Notes: a model not told the origin generated them from the letters alone. 64,000 bases of DNA from Streptomyces sp. Tue 6430 (GCA_021568835.1 JAKGSH010000010.1:2542001-2606000), one strand, 5' to 3'. Positions 1 through 8,239 are shown, counted from the first letter of the stretch. Numbers and translations: made by a program.

Positions 1-281
1 TTGAGCCGTAGGACCAGGCCGGTGCGAGTCGGCCGCAACCGCAAAATGCGCGGTGGACGGGACTCCGGCATAGGGCGGTTGGTGGCCCGTGCCAGGGCGA
101 GCCGCCATCTCGCGGGCGGTACGGTCAGCCCGCAGGCGTCCATGACGGAGCCGTACCGGACCAGAACCCGCAGCGTGGCCAGGATGATCCCGAAGGCCAG
201 CCAGTACCAGGCGGGGCGCCGCCACCGCAGGAGACCCGCGGCGGCGACGACCAGCACCAGAGCGACCGTGAAGCCGGTCAT
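1..281 (-). CDS. TraB/FtsK-like conjugative DNA translocase, N-terminal part (cut by window edge)
   Basis: Reading the minus strand from the ATG at 281 gives about 93 codons open to the window edge. The product has a hydrophobic N-terminus (FTVALVLVVAAAGLL), then WYWLAFGIILATL, then an Arg/Pro-rich stretch ending LRLRPTRTGLVLRLK. This layout is typical of the FtsK/SpoIIIE-like translocases of Streptomyces integrative elements, which pump double-stranded DNA between mycelia. The ATPase Walker motifs would lie outside the window. The start lies 2 nt after the stop of the upstream gene, so the two are probably translationally coupled. The family call is from recognition of the N-terminus only. 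Confidence 0.7.
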   Translation of the reverse strand, partial: MTGFTVALVLVVAAAGLLRWRRPAWYWLAFGIILATLRVLVRYGSVMDACGLTVPPARWRLALARATNRPMPESRPPRILRLRPTRTGLVLRL

Positions 282-283
282 GA

Positions 284-646
284 TCAGGCCGCCTTCGGTC
301 CTGCGGCGGCGTTGACGTTGGCGAGCGAGGTGACCGCGACCGCACGGAACGCGATGCCGTGCCGCTTCTGACCGTTGAAGTCGTTCTCCCACGGCCGGGC
401 AACCAGGCCGGTGAGCGCGACCGGCGTGCCCATGGCCAGCTCACCGCTGATCCCGGGCTCCGGGACGGTGATGGACAGGATCTCCACCTCCTCGTTCGCC
501 GCGAACATCACGTCGACCGTCATCAGCTTCGCGCCGGACTCGATGTCCATGGCGATCTCGCCCGTGCGGCGGTCCTTGACCTTGGGCTGCGGAGTCTTGG
601 CGACCATCACGATCGCGGCGGAGGTGTCGACGGGAATCTGACGCAT
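284..646 (-). CDS. Conserved small protein upstream of the AICE translocase
   Basis: The 120-aa product starts MRQIPVDTSAAIVMVAKTPQ. An AGGAG ribosome site lies 9 nt before the ATG at 646, so I prefer this start over the upstream in-frame ATG at 736, which would run through the operator sites. It is rich in beta-type sequence (VEILSITVPE, GTPVALTGLVARPW) and has no signal peptide or membrane segment. Proteins of this kind sit directly before the TraB-like translocase in Streptomyces AICEs. Their function is not known to me; a role as transfer accessory or single-strand-binding-like (OB-fold) protein is conceivable but unproven. Confidence 0.75.
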   Translation of the reverse strand: MRQIPVDTSAAIVMVAKTPQPKVKDRRTGEIAMDIESGAKLMTVDVMFAANEEVEILSITVPEPGISGELAMGTPVALTGLVARPWENDFNGQKRHGIAFRAVAVTSLANVNAAAGPKAA

Positions 647-680
647 AGCAGAGCACTCCTCTATAGATGCTGAACTTCGC

Positions 681-735
681 CACTCATGTACATGAGTGAC
701 ATGAAGAAGAGTGCATGACTCCTGTACATGAGTCA
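681..735. promoter_or_regulatory. Two palindromic operators of the GntR (KorSA-type) repressor
   Basis: 681-698 is a perfect palindrome, CACTCATGTACATGAGTG. 717-734 is a close copy, GACTCCTGTACATGAGTC, centred 36 bp away. Both lie just upstream of the transfer operon start at 646 and downstream of the GntR stop. A third copy overlaps the Nudix start at 1596. Three copies around one GntR gene strongly suggest autoregulated repression of transfer. Confidence 0.75.
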
Positions 736-785
736 ACCCGCCGCGAAGAAGAACTCGCGACGGGCTGTAAGAAGTTGAGTGAGCG

Positions 786-1565
786 TCAGTCGTCGGCAGG
801 GATGCGGTACTCGAAAACGAACTGATCAGCGGCCATGAGCGTGTCGCACACCTCGACCACGAGACCCGCGGTCGTACGGGCCTCCCGGATCAGGTGAACC
901 ACGGCAGCACCCGGGCTCAGCGCAAGCTCCGAGGCTTCCGCCTTCGAGGCCGGCCGCGCTTGCAGCGTCTCGACGAACTCCGCGAACTCATGTCCGTGAT
1001 CTTCGAGCCGGGCGTAGATGCCACCACCACCGGGGTTCTCGGCGAACAGCTCCGGGATCTCCTTCACGACGTCCCACGGCAGGTAGGACGTGGCGGTCTC
1101 GACCGGAACGCCGTTGCGGAAGTAGAGGCGCCGACGGGCCAGCACCTGCGTGCCGACGGGGACGCCCAGCCGCTGGGCGGCATCCTCGGGAGCCTCCATA
1201 GGCCCGATGTAGAGGACGCTGACCTTTGCGGTGGCGCCGGACTGGGCGGACTCCGCGAGGTAGGCCGCCTGCCCTCCCTGCCTGAGCGAGCGCCGGAAGC
1301 GATCGGAGGAGCGGTGCCGCACAGGAGGCCGGTTCTTCACGATCGAGCCCTTGCCGTGCCGGGTCTCGACGAGTCCACTCGCCCGCACCTCGGCCATGGC
1401 CTTACGGATGGTCCCGCCAGACACGCCGTAGCGATCCACCAGCTCGGATTCACTCGGCACCATGTCGCCAGGCTTCAGAACCCCCGCCCGGATCTGCTGC
1501 ACGATCTCTTCCGCGATCTGCACGTACCGAGGCCCGGCCGTGCCCCCTCCAGCAGCAGTTCCCAT
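786..1565 (-). CDS. GntR-family transcriptional regulator, KorSA-type AICE repressor
   Basis: The 259-aa protein has an N-terminal winged HTH (PRYVQIAEEIVQQIRAG ... SESELVDRYGVSGGTIRKAM ... GLVETRHGKGSIV, residues about 12-78). It is followed by a UTRA-type effector domain (LARRRLYFRNGVPVETATSYLP). The ATG at 1565 is chosen because AGGAGG precedes it; a longer reading from 1634 would cover the divergent Nudix start. In AICEs such as pSAM2 the GntR protein KorSA represses activation and transfer genes. The position between a tra gene and a divergent Nudix gene, and the nearby palindromes, fit that role. Confidence 0.85.
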   Translation of the reverse strand: MGTAAGGGTAGPRYVQIAEEIVQQIRAGVLKPGDMVPSESELVDRYGVSGGTIRKAMAEVRASGLVETRHGKGSIVKNRPPVRHRSSDRFRRSLRQGGQAAYLAESAQSGATAKVSVLYIGPMEAPEDAAQRLGVPVGTQVLARRRLYFRNGVPVETATSYLPWDVVKEIPELFAENPGGGGIYARLEDHGHEFAEFVETLQARPASKAEASELALSPGAAVVHLIREARTTAGLVVEVCDTLMAADQFVFEYRIPADD

Positions 1566-1585
1566 AGTCCTTCTCTGCCTCCTAA

Positions 1586-1602
1586 GCTCCTCTACATGAG
1601 TC
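1586..1602. promoter_or_regulatory. Third copy of the KorSA-type operator, overlapping the Nudix start
   Basis: GCTCCTCTACATGAGTC matches the 717-734 site in the core CTACATGAGTC and the upstream CTCC. It overlaps the ATG at 1596 and lies 20 bp upstream of the GntR start, so a bound repressor could control both divergent genes. Confidence 0.6.
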
Positions 1603-2048
1603 AACCACAGGAAGCGACACCGCCTCCCCTGCACTCCGTGTCAGTAGCCGGAGTGGTGGTGCGCGAGGACGGCCGCCTCCTGGCGATCCGCCGAGCCGAC
1701 AACGGCACCTGGGAGCTCCCCGGCGGCATCCTCGAACTCGACGAGGCCCCGGAGGCCGGCGTGGTCCGCGAGGTCCTGGAAGAGACCGGCATCCACGTCG
1801 AGGTGGACGAACTCACCGGCGTGTACAAGAACATGGTCCGAGGCGTCGTCGCGCTGGTCTTCCGCTGCAAGCCCTCCGGCGGCACGGAACGTACCTCCAG
1901 CGAGTCCACCGCCGTTTCCTGGCTCACTCCGGACGAGGTCAGCGAGCGCATGACCGAGGTCTACGCAGTCAGGCTCCTGGACGCCTTGGATGGCAACGGG
2001 CCCCACGTACGCAGCCACGACGGCAAGCACCTCATCCCAGCGGGATAA
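1596..2048 (+). CDS. Nudix hydrolase, Pif-type
   Basis: The 150-aa protein has a complete Nudix box: GGILELDEAPEAGVVREVLEETG (consensus GX5EX7REUXEEXGU), from about residue 46. It is preceded by the usual WELPG. The ATG at 1596 is the first in frame; GTG codons a little downstream are alternatives. Nudix enzymes hydrolyse nucleoside diphosphates linked to another moiety. In pSAM2 a Nudix protein (Pif) blocks redundant transfer between cells carrying the element. A Nudix gene divergent from a KorSA-type repressor suggests the same immunity role here, by context only. Confidence 0.85.
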   Translation: MSQPQEATPPPLHSVSVAGVVVREDGRLLAIRRADNGTWELPGGILELDEAPEAGVVREVLEETGIHVEVDELTGVYKNMVRGVVALVFRCKPSGGTERTSSESTAVSWLTPDEVSERMTEVYAVRLLDALDGNGPHVRSHDGKHLIPAG

Positions 2049-2204
2049 GACTTTCTCTCCATCATCAAGGCGGCTCGCTTCGCTCCCCGCGTGCGGCCCG
2101 GCCCCCGGCCGGGCCTGCGCTCCTGTCTCCGCCCCGCTCCAGCCCGGCCGGCGCCCGCGCCGCGCTCATAGCGATCAGTCGCCTGAGGCCAGAGAAGGGG
2201 TACG

Positions 2205-2400
2205 TCGTGGCTGGGGCGGTCGGCTCCACGGCTTTAGGCAGCCACTTTGGCGCGAGCCTCGAAGATCATGGCCCCAACGTCGTGCTTTACCGGGCAGGTC
2301 CACAGACTGCCCGACGCGCCGGAAGCTTACGGGGCCATGATCACTCGCGCCAAAGCAGCTCCAGCCCAAAGCCGCTGCGCCAACCTAAGCCGCCATCAGG
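2205..2400. repeat. Long imperfect inverted repeat in a gene-free stretch (2049-2613)
   Basis: The arms pair most clearly as CTTTGGCGCGAG (2245-2256) plus GATCATGGCCCC (2264-2275) against GGGGCCATGATC (2331-2342) plus CTCGCGCCAAAG (2344-2355). Weaker pairing extends outward to about 2210 and 2395. The central part holds a second small hairpin (GGGCAGG... CTGCCC). The rest of 2049-2613 shows no credible gene: a GC-rich hairpin-forming stretch at about 2090-2115, then AT-richer leader DNA before the next gene. A cis-acting transfer, replication or recombination site of the element is possible. Confidence 0.6.
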
Positions 2401-2613
2401 CCGTATCCCCTAGCAGCCGAGAGGTATTAACGCCCTTTGTCCCGAAATAATAAATTCATTGCCTTTTAGGAAGATCAGCCTCGTTCCCAATCTATGGACG
2501 CCTACATCTCACTCAATCCGTAAGCACAAACCTCGCCACCCCGCTAAGATTACACACCGTCAACAAATCAGGCTTGTCGCTTCACGACCACAGAAGAAAC
2601 CCAGGAGCGGGAC

Positions 2614-4264
2614 ATGGCAACCCACATGGTAAATCTTGACGCCCTTATCCCCCGGGAAGACTTCGAGACAGTAACCTCTGAACCATCAACTCAGCCATCA
2701 ATTCTTAGCGCCACTCTGAAAATCACAGACTTGGAGAAGGAAAGCTTCATCTACAACGTACTCCGCAAACCCGACTTTCAGCGCGAGACCGCCAACTGGA
2801 ACCCGGACAAGATCGCCGCTCTAGTGAGTAGCTTTTTGGAGGGCGACCTAATCCCCTCCATCATTCTGTGGCGCTCGAATATCAGCGGAGACATTTTCGT
2901 AATTGATGGAGCCCATCGTCTAAGCGCTCTGATTGCGTGGGTGCAGGACGACTATGGTGATAGCCATACCTCTATGCGATTTTTCGACAGCGTCATCCCC
3001 GCCGAACAACGGAAAGCCGCAGAAGCAACACGCAAGCTGATTCAAGGAAGCGTCGGATCATACAACGATTTGAAGCTTGCCCTCATGAACCCTGACACAA
3101 CTTCTAAAGAAAGGTTGCTAATCGCCAGGAACCTCAGTGCTACGGCGATCCACCTACAGTGGGTAAACGGCGAGGCGGAAAAGGCCGAAAGTTCCTTCTT
3201 TCGCATCAATCAGCAGGCAACTCCAATCGACAGTACAGAATTGGACATGATCAAGGCGCGACGCAAACCAAATGCTCTCGCTGCGCGCGCCTTCATTCGC
3301 GCAGGGACGGGCATAAATACTGGTCGTCGTTCGATGAGACTGTTCGGTCCGAGATCCAGTCGATCGCCAAAAGCGTATACGACTTGATCTTTAAGCCTAA
3401 CCTGGAGCTCTCCATTCGCTCTTCCGATCTCCCTGTTGCCGGGAGAGGCTACTCAGCGGATAGCGTGAAAATGGTGTTCGAGCTCGTTAACTTTGTGAAT
3501 GATCTGCAGCCCGATATGTGGCGCGATGAAAATCAAAAGCGCCGTCGGAAGAGTCTCACACAAGGAGAGGTACGCCGACTGGCTGACGATGAGGACGGGG
3601 CAAAGACCCTAGAGTTTATGCGCGCAGTGAGAAAAGCTGCAGGAAAAATTGCCGGAAACGAGCCCGCATCTTTGGGCCTTCACCCTGCCGTATATTTCTA
3701 TAGCGCCACTGGAAGGTTCCAACCAGCCGCTTTCTTGGCTGCAGTGTCATTCGTTCAAGAACTGGTCGAAAAGCGCCGCCTGATCAAGTTTACAGAAAAG
3801 CGAGCAGCTTTCGAGGAATTCTTGGTTGAATACAAATATTTCCTGAACCAGATCGTTCGACATTATGGCAGCATGCAGCGATCGGTTACGCCGATCCTTG
3901 AAATGTACCGAACTCTTTTCGACGTACTCAGCAGCGGCGGCACAGAGGAACAAGCGGTTATCGAGCTGCAGGATCACCCGCTACTTCGATCTCACGTAAA
4001 GATTGTCACGGAAGAAGAGCGGACACACGGTCGTAACTTTTCGGCCGAAACGAAAAATTCGATCATTCTAAAATCCGCACTCGACAATTCCCCAAAATGT
4101 GAAATCTGCCAGTCGCGATTGCACTTCCGGTCTGCAACAATCGATCACAAAATCAGAAAGGAAGACGGGGGACGGGAGCGCCGAGCAACGGCCAACTAAC
4201 TCACCCCTACTGCAACTCTGGCTATAAGGAGAGCCGCCAGGCTTTGCAGCATCCGTCGAAGTGA
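2614..4264 (+). pseudogene. DGxHR/ParB-like (DUF262-type) plus HNH nuclease gene with two frameshifts
   Basis: Three reading frames must be joined. The first (from ATG 2614) contains FQRETANWNPDKIAALVSSF and IDGAHRLSALIAWV, a ParB/DGQHR-like nucleotide-binding motif near residue 110. The second frame (after about 3310) is mainly helical. The third gives the end of an HNH domain: CEICQSRL, then IDHKIRKEDGG, then PSNGQLTHPYCNSGYKES. Adding one G at the G-run 3309-3311 and one at 4167-4171 restores a single protein of about 550 aa. GC is near 50%, far below the surroundings, which indicates recent transfer. Known DUF262-HNH proteins act in defence against modified or foreign DNA, and this one sits beside a methylation and restriction cluster. 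It is either a true pseudogene or an intact gene with sequence errors. Confidence 0.7.
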
Positions 4265-4332
4265 TCCACACTCCCTCTGTGGCATCAGGTTCGCTAAGAG
4301 AATGCGAATAGATGCAATTATTTATCCTGCAG

Positions 4333-4377
4333 ACGAAGGGCCAGTCCGAAAGGCTTGCTTCTGGACTGGCCCTTCGT
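4333..4377. terminator. Strong hairpin terminator between converging genes
   Basis: A perfect 15-bp stem (ACGAAGGGCCAGTCC / GGACTGGCCCTTCGT) with a 15-nt loop is followed by ATTTTG. It lies between the HNH gene (+) and vsr (-), so it can serve both. The GAAGGGCCAG...CTGGCCCTTCGT stem resembles the hairpin after the tRNA-Arg scar at 11219. Confidence 0.8.
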
Positions 4378-4474
4378 ATTTTGCGGCGCTGGCTTGTCGA
4401 GCTGTCAGCCGATCAGTACGAGAGGGTCGTTGAAAACCGTTATCTGTCGATAAATAAGGGTTTCGGAGAACCTG

Positions 4475-5251
4475 TCAGTTCAGGGACGCTAGCGTTGCCG
4501 AACGAGATTGAAGCGCAGAGACAACCTTCGCAGCTGCTAGGTCAGGCTCTTCATGCTCCCAAATACGGACAACGGTCCAGCCCTGCTCACGAAGGCGGGC
4601 GTTTGTATCGCTATCACGGGCCCGGTTTCCCTCAATTTTTTCTTGCCACCACTGCGAGCGCTTTAAGGCTGGACGGTAGTGCTCGGGGCAGCCGTGCCAA
4701 TAGCAGCCATCTACAAAAACGGCAACCCGCGCTTTAGGGAAGACCAGGTCAGCCGTGCGACGTAGATTCTGAATAGGTCGAGCATCGACTCGGTACCGAA
4801 GCCCTTTCCTGTGGAGCAGTGAGCGGAGCTGGCGTTCCGGTTTAGTATCTCGGCTCTTATTGGCAGTCATAACCGCGCGCACGGCTGTCGAGGATGCTTT
4901 AGAACCAGCCGGCAAGGCTTCGTCCCGTACTAGGCCCGCCGAACGGGCCATCGCCCAGGCTTGGAGCAGATTGGCTGCTCGAGTAGCGGCGTCGACTTCC
5001 CCTATATAGCTCTCACGGGTGCGCCCTGCCTCAGACCACCGGAGATAGGCGCGGATACGGCGCGTTCGACGATAGACCCGCAAAGCAATGGAACCAGTGG
5101 CTTGGTTGTCCTCGTTAAAGACGACGATACGGCGGTGCCGACCCCCTGCAGCACGATCTTGCTCCCCTGAGCGAGCAGCGCGGGTCATGCCTGGACGTGG
5201 CTTCCAAGCCCGATCCGGAGGAAGTTGGTCGCTCCAGCCGCGTTGGGTCAT
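4475..5251 (-). CDS. vsr: Very short patch repair (Vsr) endonuclease with N-terminal DNA-binding-like domain
   Basis: The 258-aa protein is longer than typical Vsr (about 140-150 aa). Residues about 128-258 hold the Vsr domain: NKSRDTKPERQLRSLLH, RTADLVFPKARVAVFVDGCYWHGCPEH, WWQEKI and VVRIWEHE. Vsr nicks at T:G mismatches made by deamination of 5-methylcytosine. The first 115 residues contain IALRVYRRTRRIRAYLRWSE followed by a helix (DAATRAANLLQAWAMA). This looks like a three-stranded sheet plus helix DNA-binding module (Arm/AP2 type); that is inference. The ATG overlaps the stop of the methyltransferase (ATGA), so methylation and its repair partner are co-translated. Confidence 0.9.
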   Translation of the reverse strand: MTQRGWSDQLPPDRAWKPRPGMTRAARSGEQDRAAGGRHRRIVVFNEDNQATGSIALRVYRRTRRIRAYLRWSEAGRTRESYIGEVDAATRAANLLQAWAMARSAGLVRDEALPAGSKASSTAVRAVMTANKSRDTKPERQLRSLLHRKGLRYRVDARPIQNLRRTADLVFPKARVAVFVDGCYWHGCPEHYRPALKRSQWWQEKIEGNRARDSDTNARLREQGWTVVRIWEHEEPDLAAAKVVSALQSRSATLASLN

Positions 5252-6567
5252 ACTCGCCCCTCAGCATCGTCCAGTGCAGCGCGCACGGCTGCAGCAAAGA
5301 CCTCTCCCAACTTGACAGGAACAGCATTACCGAGTTGGCGCATCTTTTCGCCCCGAGGGCCCGCAAGGACCCAGTCGTCAGGGAAGGTCATTACTCGCGC
5401 AGTCTCGCGGACAGTCATGTATCGGCACCCGGTGCCGTCAAAGGTGGGGTCATCCAGGCGCACTACGGACTCACCGCCGGGGACGCCGTGGACACCTGCC
5501 TTGACCGTCTTGGCAGGTCGATCAAGTTCGTTAGGCGTATGGCCAGCATAGATACGAGCGCCGGGCCAACCGATGTGATCAGGAATATCCTCAACCATGA
5601 GCCTGCCATGGACAGCATCCAGGGGAACCACAGGAAGGGGTTTTCCTTCGTTTTCGTCGAAACCCGCGATAGCGTCACGGAGCGTTCGCCACGGCTTCTT
5701 ACCATCAGGGATGAGAGACATTGGCGGTAGATTCGCCATGATTTTCCCGCGCACCTCGTCGATGCCCGGAACCTCGTTGTAGCGCTTCCAGTAAGTCCCG
5801 TCATGCATGGAGTGAAACAATGCTGTCTCAGAATACTGCGGCTCAGGCTTGAACCTGTTCCAGGCCACGCCCAGGTCAGCGCGGAACGCGACGATGATGA
5901 CACGCTGCCGGATCTGGGGAACACCATAGTCTGCAGCGTTGACTGGCATATACGTCACATCGTAGCGCTCTGCCGGATCAGCGGTTCCCTCCCGCAGAAC
6001 CTTCCGAAGAACCTCGTCGTGTTCTTCCCATGTGGCGCCCTCAGCTCGCTGAACGAAAGGCAGGCTCATCTCTCGAATAATGTATTCGAAATATGGGGCG
6101 AAAGATTTTCGGAGCAGCCCGCGAACGTTCTCGCAAATTACGGCTTTAGGGCGCATCTCGCGGATCGCTCGGAACATCTCTGGGAACATGTTGCGCTCGT
6201 CTTCGGTCCCCTTGGCTACACCTCCAAGGCTGAACGGCTGGCAAGGTGGCCCACCAGCAAGGACGTCTACCTCCGCATCCCGAAGGAACTCGAACGACGG
6301 GATACGCCGTACATCGCCCGGAACCAACGGCCAGTTAGCGGCACGCCGGCCAGGGTGCCCCTCCCCCGGCTCCGGCATCGACGTGTCCTCGGGATCGCGA
6401 GGAAGCGCCCCGTTCTCAGTCAGCGTCTCCAAAGCGCGTTTGGCGAACTCGTTGACCAGGAGGGGTCGGAAGCCCACGTTGTGGACAGCCATGGCTAGAC
6501 CGCCCCCGCCCGCGAAGAGCTCAACGGATGTTCTGCCAGTGGGCTTGTGTTTCACCTGATCAGACAT
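5248..6567 (-). CDS. DNA (cytosine-5) methyltransferase of a type II restriction-modification system
   Basis: The 439-aa protein carries the C5 methyltransferase motifs in order: SVELFAGGGGLAMA (motif I, SAM binding), GGPPCQPFSLGG (motif IV with catalytic Cys), ENVRG (motif VI), QIRQRVIIVAFR (motif VIII) and a C-terminal RLMTVRE-like region (YMTVRETARVMTFPDDW) before LGNAVPV (motif X). A TTG six bases upstream is an alternative start; no clear Shine-Dalgarno site is seen. It is coupled to vsr downstream and divergent from the Eco29kI-like endonuclease, whose cognate methyltransferase it most likely is. It would protect CCGCGG if the endonuclease has Eco29kI specificity. Confidence 0.93.
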   Translation of the reverse strand: MSDQVKHKPTGRTSVELFAGGGGLAMAVHNVGFRPLLVNEFAKRALETLTENGALPRDPEDTSMPEPGEGHPGRRAANWPLVPGDVRRIPSFEFLRDAEVDVLAGGPPCQPFSLGGVAKGTEDERNMFPEMFRAIREMRPKAVICENVRGLLRKSFAPYFEYIIREMSLPFVQRAEGATWEEHDEVLRKVLREGTADPAERYDVTYMPVNAADYGVPQIRQRVIIVAFRADLGVAWNRFKPEPQYSETALFHSMHDGTYWKRYNEVPGIDEVRGKIMANLPPMSLIPDGKKPWRTLRDAIAGFDENEGKPLPVVPLDAVHGRLMVEDIPDHIGWPGARIYAGHTPNELDRPAKTVKAGVHGVPGGESVVRLDDPTFDGTGCRYMTVRETARVMTFPDDWVLAGPRGEKMRQLGNAVPVKLGEVFAAAVRAALDDAEGRV

Positions 6568-6698
6568 GCTCAAAGCGTACCGCGGAGTTGTTGATCACGT
6601 GCGCAGGCCTGTTCATCTAGTGGTTCACCAGGGGAAACGCACTCACTAGAGTGGTCGCCACATCAGCAGGCAGAGGCCGAGGAGGGGGACTGCGCCGC

Positions 6699-7397
6699 AT
6701 GTCGGAGGCATCACCTATGAAGGGCGGCCGCAGGCCGCGCAACTGGCGCGAAACCGCGCTCCGCCCCGACCCTTACGACCCCCTAACACTGGAGAACCTC
6801 GGGCGCAGCATCGAGATGCGGATGATGGAGATGGAGCCAGCGCCGCTCACCGACGTGCCTCTGATGATAGGGGCCGGGATCTATGCTCTCTATTACGTTG
6901 GCTCCCACGAGCTGTACAAACCCATCGCGGAGCCGTACTGCGAGATTCCCATCTACGTGGGCAAGGCGACTCCCGAGGGCGGACGCAAAGGGACAGAGCC
7001 TGGAGCCCCCGACAGTGAGGACGCACTGTGGGATCGTCTCCGGGACCATCGACGATCCGTCGAGCAAGCCCACGATCTCGATCTGGCGGACTTCCGAGCG
7101 CGGTACCTGGTCGCTGTCGACTTCTTCGTCTCTCTCGCCGAACAGGTCATGCTTCGGCAGTTCAAGCCGGTTTGGAACTCCGTCGTGGACGGTTTCGGAA
7201 ACCACGCACCTGGTAGCGGCCGAGGGAGCCAGGCACGCCCCCCGTGGGACGACCTCCACCCGGGCCGTTCATGGTCGACACCGGAACGGATGCCGAAGCC
7301 CAGTCAGTACACCGCTCTAGAGTCCAGGACTCGAATCTGGAATCACTGGAAGCAGTTGGGCCGAGTCCCCGATGCGGCCCCTGTGCCGAAGGCCTGA
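6699..7397 (+). CDS. Eco29kI-like GIY-YIG restriction endonuclease
   Basis: The 232-aa protein has GIYALYYVG (Tyr62), IPIYVGKA (Tyr86), RLRDH (Arg113, His117), SLAEQVML (Glu148) and VWN (Asn160). The Arg-His spacing of 4 and Glu-Asn spacing of 12 equal those I recall for the active site of R.Eco29kI (214 aa), which cuts CCGCGG. The ATG at 6699 has GAGGAGGGGG upstream; 6717 is an alternative, and a GTG at 6651 is less likely. The gene diverges from the methyltransferase over about 130 bp. The recognition sequence is an inference and has not been shown for this protein. Confidence 0.88.
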   Translation: MSEASPMKGGRRPRNWRETALRPDPYDPLTLENLGRSIEMRMMEMEPAPLTDVPLMIGAGIYALYYVGSHELYKPIAEPYCEIPIYVGKATPEGGRKGTEPGAPDSEDALWDRLRDHRRSVEQAHDLDLADFRARYLVAVDFFVSLAEQVMLRQFKPVWNSVVDGFGNHAPGSGRGSQARPPWDDLHPGRSWSTPERMPKPSQYTALESRTRIWNHWKQLGRVPDAAPVPKA

Positions 7398-7658
7398 GCT
7401 CTCAGTCTCGGCACAATGTCGAAGAGCTGGGTGAGGCCCCTAAATCCCAAGTGACGGCAACAGTCGGCGAGCCGCTAGATCGAATGCAACAGTTGTGCCA
7501 GCAGCGCGGGGCTTCTGAGTCCGCGCTCTGCGGAGCGCGGACCATACGTGGACTAGGGGTGCCTGGCTAAGCAGGTTGGCCGCTGTGACCTGCCGCGTTG
7601 CTCGGCTACCAAATGCCCTCCGGAGCCGTTGCAGTGTCGCAACTTGAACCGGCCGTCA

Positions 7659-7780
7659 CAGCTTCTCTGGTCGACGTCACCGGCAGCGTGGCTGAGGCTC
7701 GTTGAGGTGCGGCGAGACACACGCGTGCGTAGTCGGTCGGCGCACCCGCCGTCATGGCTGGCTGTCGTCGGCTGAGGTTC
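7659..7780. repeat. Dispersed 120-bp repeat, copy 1
   Basis: This stretch matches 12632-12751 in the same orientation over about 120 bp at roughly 75% identity. Conserved blocks include GGCAGCGTGGCTGAGG, CACACGCGTGC, GGCGCACCCGCCGTC and GGCTGTCGTC. It sits in the gene-free stretch 7398-7936, which otherwise holds only a terminator. No tRNA, ORF or protein family was recognised in it. One copy lies in each of the two segments that end in a tRNA-Arg scar, so it may be a structural or att-proximal part of the elements. Confidence 0.6.
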
Positions 7781-7849
7781 AAGCCGTCGGAGACGGGTGG
7801 CTTTCTGCTGCGGGGGTCGCAGTCTCAGCGGTAGCCGGCATAACGCAGC

Positions 7850-7887
7850 GGGGAGGGGAGCCGAGTCATGCTCGGGCTCCCCTCCCC
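7850..7887. terminator. Bidirectional hairpin terminator
   Basis: A GC-rich stem of about 16 bp (GGGGAGGGGAGCCGAG / CTCGGGCTCCCCTCCCC, one bulge) with a 5-nt loop lies between the Eco29kI-like gene (+) and the end of the minus-strand GntR operon. Confidence 0.65.
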
Positions 7888-7936
7888 GGTTGAGACGAAG
7901 GGTCGTCGGCGGCAGGCGTTGCTTACGGCCGCTGTT

Positions 7937-8239
7937 TCAGAAGCGGTGCGGTTCGCTCACCCCCAGGAGGTGGCCGCGGCTGGTGGCGACGCGGAGCACG
8001 TCCCGGAGCGTCCCGGTCAGTTCCCCGGCCAACCGGCGTAGGTCCTCCGGGTCCGTGTCCTGGTCGTCGAGGGTGTTCGAGGCGTGCTCCAACAGCATCG
8101 CTGCCGTGTCGAGTTGCTCCGCTTCGATGTTGTCCGCCAGGCGGGACATGTAGCCGCCCTTGTCGTCCGTGCTCAGGTAGCAGGGCTTGCCCTCCGGGCC
8201 CGACCACGGGAGAAGGCGTAGTTCGTTTTGTGTTGTCAT
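7937..8239 (-). CDS. Conserved hypothetical protein, last gene of the GntR operon
   Basis: The 100-aa product is MTTQNELRLLPWSGPEGKPC followed by YLSTDDKGGYMSRLADNIEA and a helical C-terminus. The ATG overlaps the stop of the GntR gene by 4 nt (ATGA), so it is translationally coupled. It has no signal peptide or membrane segment, and I do not recognise a named domain. Small acidic proteins of this kind accompany GntR genes in Streptomyces accessory regions. Confidence 0.75.
   Translation of the reverse strand: MTTQNELRLLPWSGPEGKPCYLSTDDKGGYMSRLADNIEAEQLDTAAMLLEHASNTLDDQDTDPEDLRRLAGELTGTLRDVLRVATSRGHLLGVSEPHRF

Noticed and set aside
4265..4332. A third tRNA-Arg scar before the 4333 hairpin
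   Set aside because: The hairpin resembles that after the scar at 11172, but only AGGTTCG matches the tRNA; not enough for a call.
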